A stretch of DNA of 64,000 bases from Heterodera schachtii (lineage: Eukaryota > Nematoda > Chromadorea > Rhabditida > Heteroderidae), in contig SIJG01000015.1 of assembly GCA_023374025.1 (NCBI GenBank), positions 2,252,680 through 2,316,679 of the forward strand. Direction: 5' to 3'. This document shows, one piece after another, positions 11,987-21,658 of the stretch. The number at the start of each line of letters is the position of its first letter. Within the stretch, counting starts at the first letter, position 1. The notes beneath the pieces are model-generated. The model saw only the letters and a program-made list of their open reading frames with translations. It did not search any database and was not told the origin of the DNA. Made by a program: the position numbers and the translations under genes.

Positions 11987-14840
11987 TTAGTGCCGTCCCG
12001 ACCCGCGGTGACCTCCGAAGCCGCGACTACGATTGCCGGACCAAGTCGCCGAACGATCACGTTGATACGGATGGACACGCGGACGAAAACGATCTGACAA
12101 GGGGCCGTCGACAAAATCCACGTCCAATTGGCTTTTTCCCTTTCTTTCGGGGTTACCCTGGGGTTGGTCGCCAGAACCCGAATTACGGCGCGTCGCCATC
12201 GGCAAATTCGGCACTCCCGCACGTACACCGAGTTCTCGATTTCCCGGGAACCCAACAATTTGCGACTGGACCCAACTCGCAAGTGCCAAAATCCCATCCC
12301 TTGTCATCCACCCGTCGGCCTTGACTCTCAACGTGTCGAAGGTGTCGCCATGCCGAAAGATTTCGAGCAAACTGCGACCCGTCGGCGTCACACACACAAA
12401 CCACTCCGGCACGAGTTTGGCAAGCCGTTCAATGAATTCGTTGAAGTCGACGTCCCGTTGTCGCACATACGGTGGCGGAATCCAAAAGAAACGGGTTGAT
12501 GGAAAGCGGCGGCACAGTTGTTTGACTCGTTCACATTGCTCCATCATTTGGTCAATCGTTTCGCCCTGAGCAAGTGAATCGCGCCCAACACAAATCAAAG
12601 CCGCTTGTACACTGTCCGAAAACACGCAGCTGCTCAGAGTTCGGATCACTTCGGCAATTGATCCTCGTTCAACGCCGACGAAATGCGTTTTTCCACCAAT
12701 TTCTGACATAAGCTGATGGGCTGACGAATCTCCGACTATGGCTCGCGGTGTCTCGACCAGCACGGACGCATTGTGGACGGTTTTTGCGCGGATTTTTTCC
12801 AAAATTCGGTCCGTTTTGGTGAACAATTCAGTCCATCCAATCTTCTCCGCCTCGGCCAAATTTGCGATTGCCTTTGGGGTGTCAACCTGAAGCCGACTTT
12901 CTCCACTTCTGCCCCGTTTCGTACCATCTTTCACCTGAATTTTGCCGAAAGCAGACAGTTTCAACACTGCTTTTGCAACGGCACATTTTTGCAACCAAAT
13001 AGTCCAAATTTCCTCGACACTTTGCTTGGTTGGGAAATTGCCGCTTCGCACATTGTCCCGTCTTTCTCCTTCGTAGATCACCAACTCCATGCCAGGGTCA
13101 GAGTCGAGAATGAGCTCTGCCAAGTCGCGACCGGATGAAGCTGAGACTGCGGCGTTTGATTTCAACAGAAAGGCAGCTAAAAACGCTTGTAATGGCGAAC
13201 GAACGGAAGTCATTCCAAGCTCTGACGAGGCATCCACGACCGGGTCAAGTTCACTGCACGTCAATTTATCGCATTTTTCGTGGTCTTTCCCTTGGCAACG
13301 CATTAGCCAACTCAGTTCGCAAAAGTCGTCCGTCTCCATTCTGCCGTCTAAATTTTCAATTGTCCTCAATTGAAACAATGTTTTTGGTGAATTTTGCTCT
13401 CTTTCTAGAATTTCCCAGTCGTTCTGGCCACCTTTTTCAGACCAATCATTTGGACACAAAATAGCATTTAAAGTATTCTTATACATGTTCCTGCCCTTAG
13501 GGAGAGTTGAAACGTTCGGGATTTCACTTGGAACTTTGATCAATCGTTCCAAAGGTACATTTATAGGTTCTGACGCTGTTTTGTCAACGGGTACCAATTT
13601 TGCCGAAGAAGTACTCATTTCAACGATTTTGTATGGACCGTAGCTGTTCCAAAGCAATTTTTTGTGCGGGGATCGCGCATTTGCTCCTGGGTAAAGGACC
13701 ATACACCTGTCCCCGACTTTGTGTTTGTCTCTCTTGCTGACATTTGTTCGTTTGTCGTAGTATTCTTTCATCTTTTCCCTGTTAACTTTTGAATTTTCTT
13801 GGGCTTGATGAATTATTTCGAGCAGATTTTCCCGAAAAAGTTGGAGATATGTCTCTTGGTCTATCGTGTAAAGCGGGTTTACTTTCCAATTTATGGGTCG
13901 GTCGCCCGGGAATTTCGGTGGTACTCCGAAGAGTAATTGGTATGGGGAAAACCCAGTTACATCGGACGGTGTCGAATTGTAGGAAAAAACAACAAAAGGG
14001 ACTCTTTCGTCCCAACTCCAATTTGAACCAGTCGATTTTCTGAGCATGTTAAGAATCGTCTGGTTGACTCTTTCGGTGACACCATTTGCTTGAGGGTCAT
14101 ATCCGCTTGTCGTTGTTTTTCCAATCGCAAGCAGTAACGCAACTTCATTCAAAGTTTCGTTAACAAATTCTCCGCCTTTGTCGCTGTGAATCCGAGCAGG
14201 ACAACCCAGAACAAGCACGAAATTTTTGACAAATGCCCTAGCAACCGTTTCACTGTTTTTGTCAGGAATTGGGACTGCTACAAGGTATTTGGAAAAATGG
14301 TCAATCATAACGAGGAGATATCGATTTCCTGATTCCGATGGACCAATTGAGAGAATGTCGAGACAAACCAATTCCATTGGTTCGACGGTGTTAACCGTTT
14401 GCAGTGGAGGTTCATTTGCACGTGATTTGCGCGCGTGGGCACAGATTCGACAACTCAAACAAAATCGGACGCAATCTCCCAACATATTCGGCCAAAAATA
14501 GTGCTCCGAAAGCTGGCGATGGATTTTCTTTCCGCTTAAATGGCCAGCACATTTTCTTTCATGCCGTGATGCAATTAGCTCTTTTCGAAATTTTTCGGGG
14601 ACAAACAAAAGTTGCGACGAAGTTTTAGGGTCGCAAAAATACAAAAGTTTGTCGACGATTGTAAAGTGATGAATTTTGTCAATTAGACTTTGGAATTCTC
14701 GTTGACTATGCGGACACGTCTTTTTCTCCAAAAATTCATAAACAGTCTTCATTTCACTGTTTTTAACCTCTTCCACCCAATCATTTCGATCTCCCAACTC
14801 TAAAAAGTTTCCGTCATTCTGAGGCTTTTCGCCCTCGGCA
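11987..14840 (-). CDS. Gypsy copy 2 integrase to SGNH-like C-terminus, uninterrupted
   Basis: One open frame of about 950 codons covers integrase zinc finger, DDE core, the unknown post-integrase stretch, the SGNH-like region and the basic RG-rich tail. It has no start codon of its own because the element is truncated. It shows that the undamaged element encodes integrase and the SGNH-like region in one polyprotein, since the position that is TAG in copy 1 is TGG (Trp) here. It is unlikely to be expressed without a 5' LTR. Confidence 0.85.
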
Positions 14841-15330
14841 TAGCTGAAGCGATATAGTACTAACCTTATAGTTCTGTACTCATAAATTCCTCAAATATGC
14901 TCGATAACACGAAAATTGCTTATGTCAAGCCATTGAAGTGGTTCCCGAGCATATAACTGGGTCAGTATTGGGAGTCTCGACGATTTTTTGCTATTTTCTA
15001 GAAGAGTTTAACCTCAGCTTTGCAATGGTATATGAATTTTTTTTGTTACTCGAATATTCGCGGAGATATACACAATCGAATTTCAGAAAAAATAGTGACG
15101 ACGCATTCTATAAAAAATGGATTGTTTCATGATAATTTTCAAGGGACAACAGGGGGAAAATTATTCACAAGTCCAATTCTGAATTATAATTTACAGGAGG
15201 TAGGTAGGTTAGTCTGGCATATAGCTGAAGCGATATAGTACTAACCTTATAGTTCTGTACTCATAAATTCCTCAAATATGCTCGATAACACGAAAACTGT
15301 ACTCATAAATTCCTCAAATATGCTCGAAAA
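14837..15330 (+). repeat. Direct repeats next to the truncated gypsy copy
   Basis: A ~75 bp unit starting GGCATAGCTGAAGCGATATA occurs at 14837-14915 and 15218-15296. Its inner part, with CTCATAAATTCCTCAAATAT, recurs a third time at about 15298-15328. Nothing else is recognisable; the units may be remains of an LTR or satellite. Confidence 0.6.
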
Positions 15331-15364
15331 TGCCATGAGCAACCGAAAGATTCGACAGATCGAT

Positions 15365-15600
15365 TATGTTGGCGTTGCGGTAAGACCTATTCTCCCAAAT
15401 TGTGTCCGCACAGCATTGTTGTCTGCAAAAAGTGCAACAAATCAGGACATTTGGAGAAGATGTGCGAAAAGCACCAGGCCTGGGTCAAGAAAAATTTGGC
15501 AAGGAATGCCAACCAACGGAAACATGCCAATTCTGTTAGGCTTGGAGGACTGGTGATTAACTTGGTACCAACCACGTGGAAAATTTTTGGAAGAACCTGA
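15365..15600 (+). pseudogene. Retrotransposon gag remnant with double zinc knuckle
   Basis: The plus-strand frame through about 15370-15480 gives CWRCGKTYSPKLCPH followed by CKKCNKSGHLEKMC. The second is a CCHC knuckle and the first a diverged one, a pair common in nematode gypsy gag proteins. No start codon or flanking capsid is present on this strand. A capsid-like gag fragment lies 1 kb away on the opposite strand (16348-16584), so the source element may have been inverted or two insertions overlap. Confidence 0.55.
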
Positions 15601-15939
15601 AAATGAAGAACAAAGCCATGTCAGGCACGCAGCGTAATTTACTGCCTGGATACGTTGACTAATATATGTGGCGCCAGTTTTATGGCAAAAAGACACTTTC
15701 GACATATGAAAATTTTTGAGCAAATTTCTAAGTTATATATTGTGAATGATTGGATTGTTATACATATTTTACATGCAACAAACAATTTGTTCACGTAAAT
15801 TTTAGTGAATTAAAAAAATCATATTTGAATTGAAAATCAGTTCAATTGCTCCAAATAAATTATTTTTATAATTTATTAGAACAAAAAATGTATTAACTTT
15901 ATATTTTCGACTCCCATTATTAATTTTAACAACTTTTTT

Positions 15940-16345
15940 GAGGCGTATTTTTTGAAAAAACTTTTTGGTGACCAGGGTGGAAGAGGGAGGCCAGCATGTG
16001 CCGATAGGCGCCGCCGGGAAAAAATTGATATTTTGATACAATATGCTGTCAGGTTATGCCAAAAATGACCATATTTGAGCCATTTTTATAAGAAATTAAG
16101 GATTTAAGTGTCTGGCGGTGCCGATAGGCGCCGCCGGGACTTTTTTTGAAATTTTGGCTATATGTTTAACAGATTTTCAATAAAAAATTATTAATTTTAC
16201 CAAAATAAACTCAATTCTTACCATTGCATTTTACTCCCGTTTTTGGGTAAAAATTTCCGGGAGCGGGATCGGGAGTTCAAAAATTTCCGGGACGGGAGTC
16301 CCGAACCGGAATCCCGTAAAAATCCCGATCCCGTAAAAAATTCCA
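15940..16345. mobile_element. Decayed non-autonomous element with two copies of the GC-rich palindromic module
   Basis: GGTGCCGATAGGCGCC occurs at 15998-16013 and 16117-16132, each next to the same A/T-rich context (GAAAAAACTTTTTGG on one side, GTTTAACAGATTTT on the other). The right end (16250-16345) is a run of CGGGATCGGGAGT-like units ending GTAAAAAATTCCATGCTAC. It appears to have inserted into the gag fragment that begins at 16348. Related modules lie at 23487, 35305, 35436 and 53393. Confidence 0.5.
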
Positions 16346-16347
16346 TG

Positions 16348-16584
16348 CTACACCTGCAATTCTTCCACAATGTTGTCATATTTGACATTGTCTCCGTCTG
16401 CTGTAAGCTTGGCCAAAATTCGCTGGCGCAAGGCAGAATCGCTGTGGGACTTCAGTGATGTCAGCAGCATGAGGCAGTGGAATTGTTCCTTGTTCAAAAT
16501 GTCGAATTTGAACTCTTGAAGCAACCTCCGATGTCTGTTCACAAATTGTCGGAAATCCTCACCATTCCCTCTTTCGGCTTTCAA
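16348..16584 (-). pseudogene. Retrotransposon gag (capsid) fragment
   Basis: The minus-strand frame contains EDFRQFVNRHRRLLQEFKF and HCLMLLTSLKSHSDSALRQ, typical of retrotransposon gag capsid helices. The frame is broken at both ends. It lies downstream, in element orientation, of the leader and LTR at 16680-17269, which suggests one 5' end of a second gypsy-type element that has lost its pol. Confidence 0.6.
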
Positions 16585-16679
16585 ACATTCATCTCGAATG
16601 GATTAATGTCCGAAAGTGATGGCATTATGCAATGGCTGGGTCCTGCTGTGCTGGCATTTTTCAAATTAAACCTGATTTG

Positions 16680-17000
16680 CGCCTAGCAAATATATCAGCA
16701 GCGCCTAGCTGTGAGGCTTTTTGAAGAATGGAGAACCGACTCGGTTTTAAATTCGTTTCTTTGCCGGCTCGGCTTAACGAATTTAAAGAATTGCCGCCTC
16801 GGCTTTGTCGAAGAATTGGCCAGACTTGGATTAGATGACGAATTGTTAGCCGACTGGCTTTCATGACGAATGCCGGTTCGGCTTTTCAGAAGAAACGTCG
16901 AAAAGACTCAGTTCCTGAAAGATGAAAAGCCGATTGGCTTTCGAACTTGCAAATTTTGAAGCCAAGAGTTGAGTCCAATCAGTAACGGTCGTTGCCAATT
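16680..17000 (-). repeat. Leader of a second LTR element, with degenerate tandem units and putative primer site
   Basis: The plus strand has repeated GGCTCGGCTT / GCCGGTTCGGCTT / GCCGACTGGCTTT units between about 16730 and 16940, spaced irregularly. Just inside the LTR the minus strand reads TGGCAACGACCGTTACTG (about 16998-16981), a plausible primer-binding site. The layout parallels the repeat-bearing leader of gypsy copy 1. Confidence 0.45.
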
Positions 17001-17269
17001 TGTTACGCCGCTAAGTCCACAGTGAATAAACAAAAGTTTATTCAAACAAAATAAAAGGACGGCGAACAATAAATAATATTGATTGGGATTGGGTCACAGA
17101 GGAAGAGAGGGACAAAAAATGGTGAAATGACAAAGTGAACAGAATGAATGAAGGGAGGAAGGAGGAATGGTATTTGTGCAAAAATATATGAGGAGTCAAC
17201 AATGTATGTGTGGAGGGGGGAAAAGATAAACATAATGCAACACAAATATAAAATGGTGTCTACCGAACA
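17001..17269 (-). repeat. Solitary 5' LTR of a second LTR element
   Basis: The 269 bp segment begins TGTTACGCC and ends CCGAACA on the plus strand, giving perfect TGTT...AACA termini, and it abuts the putative primer-binding site. No partner LTR is present to the left, so the boundaries rest on the terminal dinucleotides and primer-site position. Confidence 0.5.
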
Positions 17270-17720
17270 GTTTTGCTGCTAAAAAGCGTTAATAAAAAAT
17301 TTTATTTGCCTCATGGACGGTAAAAAAGAAAAAAAAAGCGCCAATAAATATTTTTTATATAATTATTGGCGTTCTGTTGTATTTATTTTTTATCTTTATT
17401 TCTCTCAATTTTATGTACTATCTCTTTATCTTCCTTATGTAAAAACAACATTTACTTTGAGATTTTTTCCACGTTTACGTTTGGATTTTTTCTCTATAGA
17501 ACTTTTTTTCCGCCTTACAGATTTCAACCAAATTTTATATAGCGATAGAGAAAAAATTCTGCATCGAATGTTCTATAAGCTTTTAATGAATTTCTATCCT
17601 ATTTTAAAGTTATGGGATGATGCTCCTTTTGGCGTACTATTTTCATTTCTCTAATATGTGAAAAAATACATTGAATGCATTGGCGTTTTGTTTTTACCTA
17701 ACTATTTATCGGTGCTATAC
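17270..17720. other. AT-rich non-coding stretch
   Basis: The stretch is extremely A/T-rich; a 113-codon frame on the plus strand (17313-17654) is Phe/Tyr/Leu-rich with no recognisable motif and looks accidental. GGCGTT-type motifs at both sides (about 17287 and 17685) hint at element ends but no clear inverted repeat was confirmed. Confidence 0.3.
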
Positions 17721-17722
17721 TT

Positions 17723-17888
17723 TTTCGTCAGTAAGCATTTTCGTCAGTGAACGATTTCGTCAGTGATTTTCGTCAGCGGATAATTTCGTCAGTGAGCATT
17801 TTCGTCAGTGTACTATTTTTATTTATTTTGCTGTTTTCCATTTTTTTCGTCAGTGTTCTAATTCGGCAGTGAATATTTTCGTCAGTGA
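17723..17888 (+). repeat. Array of TTCGTCAGTG motifs
   Basis: TTCGTCAGTG or a one-base variant occurs nine times in about 165 bp at irregular spacing, with A/T-rich linkers. The fixed decamer with variable spacers differs from a normal microsatellite and resembles a cluster of protein-binding sites or a decayed element terminus. No gene is adjacent. Confidence 0.7.
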
Positions 17889-18806
17889 ATTAATAAAATT
17901 AAAATATTTTCATTTCTATCAAATTCTTTAATACAGTATTTATCGCTTTTTGCCTATGGTAACTCTAGATAAAATAAGTGATTATTTGTCCTTTAATAAA
18001 TGATTTACATAAAAAGAAATTGTACTTTAAAACTGTTGAATATTATTAGTAAATTTACTTCTCCAACTTCTTATCTCGCCATCGTTCCCATGCGTTCTCG
18101 AGTGCCTATTTGCATATTTGTTTAGTCCTTATCTAGTTTTTTCAATGCATAAAAATGACGATATGAAAAAAACATTCGTTTTCTGCAACCAAAAATGGAT
18201 CTTGTTCGATTTGAAGAAGCGAAATCCAACCGTGGCAAAATTCTCCTTTCTCGTCTTGGGTTCGAATATGCTTATGAGAGCGACTCTCGAATCGAGCAAG
18301 GCTGGGAATACTGGAAATGCCCAAAACGTCCCCCTTACTGTCCTGGGCTAATTTTATTAAATATTCAATAAAAAAATTCATTACGGAATATGGATATTCG
18401 AATCATCAAAATTCTTAAAAATCTTTCATTTTTCTGCATGTCAATCATTTGGAGGCCGAGTGTCGTCATCAGGCCATGAATTTCACCATTGTTGTTGTAC
18501 TTCGCGTCCGCAAAAATTCGCATGATGACGGCATCATGCAGGGTGTCGCTTTTGTCACTTGTAAAATGGCGACCAGATCGGGTAGCGTCAACGTAACAGA
18601 GATCTTTAAAATTTTTTCAATTATACACTTTTATACATTAAAAAGACATTTTGTCCTCTCACCGTACAAATGCACGAGACCGATACGTTTGAACGGCTTC
18701 ATCAGTCGCTGATCGCCTCACTTCTGCCAAAAGCCGAGTGGGAAACAGTCGTAGCTTGTCTGACAAATAACTCTTCTTCCTACTTTTTTGCAGACTTTCA
18801 AGCGGA
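17889..18806. other. Non-coding stretch, nothing recognised
   Basis: Frames here are short and unconserved in character. I see no splice-compatible exon series, RNA gene or clear repeat between the decamer array and foldback A. Confidence 0.35.
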
Positions 18807-19767
18807 AAAAGTTAAGAATACTGCCAACTTTGATTTTGTATATGAAATATACATCAATCGATTCCTCTCAGTTAGGGAAGTCGAATGGTACTATTTTTAG
18901 GGCGCGGCGACAATTCTGAACGGAGTTACAGACCCGGGACTGAAGTGGCCAAATGGCTGTGGGACTGAACCGTCCAAAACCTTAAAACGCATAAAATGCA
19001 ACAAAATAAATATCAATCGCTTCCTCTCGGCGTGTAAAGGATGAATCCGAAAGAATTTTTGATCCAAAAGAAAAGTGACAAAAGTTATGGGTCCTCAAAA
19101 CCTCAAAAAGTGAGCCTAATAAAAAATTGTAATGGAATTAATAGTACAAATTAAAAGTGAATTGGTTAGTGTATTTTGGCCATAACACCGCACACTCGAC
19201 TACGGCGGCCAGTAGGTGGGGCGAGACTACGGGCTACGGAAGAAGTCCGCGCGTGATCCGCAGGCGGTTGACCGATTGTCGTGGGCCCCCGCAGTCAACC
19301 GCCTGTGGCGCTCGTCAGACTTTTTCCTCCGCCCTCCGTCTCGCCCCACTACTTGCTCCGTCTTCGCATGCTCGCTAAGGCGGGCGCTGCGCGCCCTCAG
19401 AAATGGATTCCTGGCAATTATAAACTAAGAGGAATCGATCCATTACAATTTTTTATTAGGCTCTTTTTTTGAGGTTTTGAGGACCCATAACTTTTGTCAC
19501 TTTTCTTTTGGATCAAAAATTCTTTCGGATTCATCCTTTACACGCCGAGAGGAAGCGATTGATATCTATTTTGTTGCATTTTATGCGTTTTAAGGCTTTG
19601 GACGGTTCAGTCCCACAGCCATTTGGCCACTTCAGTCCCGGGTCTGTAACTCCGTTAAGAATTGTCGCCGCGCCCTAAAAAAGTACCATTCGACTTCCCT
19701 AACTGAGAGGAATCGATTGATGTATAATTCATATACAAAATCAAAGTTAGCAGTATTCTTAACTTTT
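18807..19767. mobile_element. Foldback element A (961 bp) with conserved central hairpin
   Basis: The left arm (18807-19137) is repeated inverted as the right arm (19440-19767) with scattered differences; both contain the motif TCAATCGATTCCTCTC in corresponding positions. Between them lies the GC-rich core (19189-19372, here on the plus strand) shared with foldbacks B and C. No transposase is encoded. Arms and total length match a foldback-type MITE. Confidence 0.8.
19189..19372 (+). repeat. Conserved GC-rich hairpin core, copy A
   Basis: The core is itself an imperfect inverted repeat centred on CGCAGGCGGTTGACC ... GTCAACCGCCTG, with GTGGGGCGAGAC in one half and GTCTCGCCCCAC in the other. 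Its sequence is almost identical to the cores at 20771-20986 and 40861-41084. The strong GC content stands out from the A/T-rich arms. Confidence 0.85.
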
Positions 19768-20179
19768 ACCTTGAGATTTTTCTTATTCGGCTGGGTCATT
19801 TTCATGTCTCTAACACATGAAAAATATAAAATTTGCAAAAGTTGTTAATTTTGGTTTTAAGGTACAAAATCACTTTGGACATTTAGAATCAATAAAAAAA
19901 TAATTAATTTTAGCACTTTTGTTAGAAACGGCGGCTTAGGACTTGAGTTATAACGTGATAAAAATTTAAACGTATCACATTTTTTCTGAGATGTCATATT
20001 TCTTAGCATTCGCTTAGAAAAAGATTCTCCTTTTCAAAAGCTTTTTTTAGATACCAAATTTGTTCAGTTTAGTTGGGTATGAAGCGAATTATAGCTGATC
20101 AAAATACAAAAAAATCATTTTCCAGTGTAAATTTTGAAATAGCGCGCAAAAAGTTACGCCAAATGCGATATTTGGCGTT
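19768..20179. other. AT-rich spacer, nothing recognised
   Basis: There is no coding sequence or named repeat between foldback A and the inverted repeat that begins at about 20180. Confidence 0.3.
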
Positions 20180-20400
20180 ATGCAATTATTTGCTAAATTA
20201 ATCAATGATCTTCAAGCATGATTAGTGATTAATAGGGATGAAAAGCTCATGTAAGTTCCAGCCCGGACCTGGATTTCGTGGACAAATCCAGGTCCAGGAA
20301 AAATCCAGGCTCCTCGAGACTGGATCCAGCCCGGACCTGGATTTTTTATTTTTTAAAAAGCAAACAAATGTTTGAAAAAATCAATTAATTGCTTAGGAAC
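20180..20400 (+). repeat. Left copy of a ~205 bp inverted repeat (pairs with 24098-24303)
   Basis: The segment contains CCAGCCCGGACCTGGATT several times and ends in AAAAAGCAAACAAATGTTTG. An almost perfect inverted copy lies at 24098-24303. The pair encloses foldback B, the F-box-like gene and the 23.8-24.1 kb palindrome. Confidence 0.8.
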
Positions 20401-20410
20401 ACCTAAAAAG

Positions 20411-21353
20411 ATCGGATAAACTATAGTGAACGCCCCGTGAAAAAATGGGTCAAATGATATACCAATCGATTCGTCTCTAGGAGCTGAGCATGGAAAAATA
20501 TGTCCCGAGTTGCGGAAATGCCAAAAAACCGGTTTTTGAACCGGTTTAAAACTCGAAAAATTGACTGAAAAGGGGGGCTCCTGACCCTTTAAAATGGCCA
20601 AATTCGGACAAATTTGGTATCATTCTAAAGCTCTTGACGAGCTTAATCTAAAAATCATGTAATGAAGTCGAACCGACGCCATCTAAGCACTGGGACAACT
20701 GAGTCTCAGTGAAAATGGACACTTCAGTACCGAAAAATAATAAACGGGAAATAACAATTTAAAAGCAAAATTTCGCAAAAGGGAGCATGCGAAGACGGAG
20801 CAAGTAGTGGGGCGAGACGGAGGGCGGAGGAAAAAGTCTGACGAGCGCCACAGGCGGTTGACTGCGGGGGCCCACGACAATCGGTCAACCGCCTGCGGAT
20901 CACGCGCGGACTTCTTCCGTAGCCCGTAGTCTCGCCCCACCTACTGGCCGCCGTAGTCGAGTGTGCGGCGGTTTTTTAGCGCAATACTCGATATTCAAGG
21001 CTAAACGATTTTCGTGCATTATATAAGAAGAAAACTTTTTGTTTTTTGGTACTGAAGTGTCCTTTTCACTGAGACTCAGTTGTACCAGTGCTCAGATGGC
21101 ATTGATTCGAATTTATACCTTGTTTTTTAAACTTAGCTCATCAAGAGCTTTCGAATGATACCAAATTTGTCCGAATTTGACCATTTTAAAGGGTCAAAAG
21201 CCCCCCTTTTCACTCAATTTTTCGAGTTTTAAACCGGTTTTTTGGCATTTGCGCCTCTAGACATTTTTTTTCTATGCTTAGCTTCTCCAGACGAATCGAT
21301 TGGTATATCATTTGATCCTTTTTTTCACGGGGCGTTCACTACAGTTTATCCGA
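20411..21353. mobile_element. Foldback element B (943 bp) with conserved central hairpin
   Basis: The left arm (20411-20740) and right arm (21042-21353) are inverted copies of each other, carrying CCAATCGATTCGTCTC (left) and its inverse (right). The arms do not align with those of A or C except for short motifs such as the CAATCGATTC box and a GGACACTTCAGTA-type segment. The core at 20771-20986 is the shared hairpin, here on the minus strand. Confidence 0.8.
20771..20986 (-). repeat. Conserved GC-rich hairpin core, copy B
   Basis: From TTTCGCAAAAGGGAGC to TTTTTTAGCGCAATA this matches copy C nearly base for base, except for a small difference at the hairpin tip (copy C has an extra GGGCCC-flanked insertion). 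Half-palindrome arms are about 100 bp each. Confidence 0.85.
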
Positions 21354-21658
21354 GTCTACGATGACTTTTAAATGCTGTTTTTCCTATTTCGGTGTTTTTG
21401 TGCATAAAACAATTTTGGTTTAAGTGTCCTTAGTCGGAAAAAAATCTTTAAAAAAATAAAGTACAATTCATAGCTGATATTAAGTCGATTGGATGTAAAA
21501 ACTGAAAAAGAGCCATTTTTCCTTTCCGATGCAAAAATTACAAAAAACCGAAACAATCACCTAAATGTATTCAAACGAAAGAATCAACAAATAAATGTGA
21601 GGAGCAATTATCCGATCACTGTCCATTCGTAATGATCGATCAGAATTTCCAATTTCAT
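21354..21658. other. Spacer, nothing recognised
   Basis: This A/T-rich spacer lies between foldback B and the 3' end of the F-box-like gene. It would contain the gene's 3' untranslated region; no clear poly(A) signal was singled out. Confidence 0.3.

Larger units (their letters stand above)
11561..14840 (-). mobile_element. 5'-truncated Ty3/gypsy copy 2
   Basis: The segment repeats 3591-6860 of copy 1 and stops abruptly at about 14840 (CCCTCGGCA), inside the region between RNase H and integrase. Everything upstream (gag, protease, RT, 5' LTR) is missing. The break falls at GGCATAGCTG, and the same ten bases begin a direct-repeat unit at about 15218. The end was therefore probably produced by microhomology-mediated rearrangement or template switching. 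Confidence 0.85.

Noticed and set aside
4015..14628. Many plus-strand frames of 60-150 codons across the retroelements
   Set aside because: They are antisense shadows of gag-pol, appear identically in both copies, and show no motif of their own.
17313..17654. 113-codon plus-strand frame
   Set aside because: Phe/Tyr/Leu-rich translation of A/T-rich sequence between repeats; no family resemblance.
19157..19472. Arg/Pro-rich frames in the hairpin cores
   Set aside because: They follow from the GC-rich palindrome and recur in all three cores on both strands; no start or splice context.
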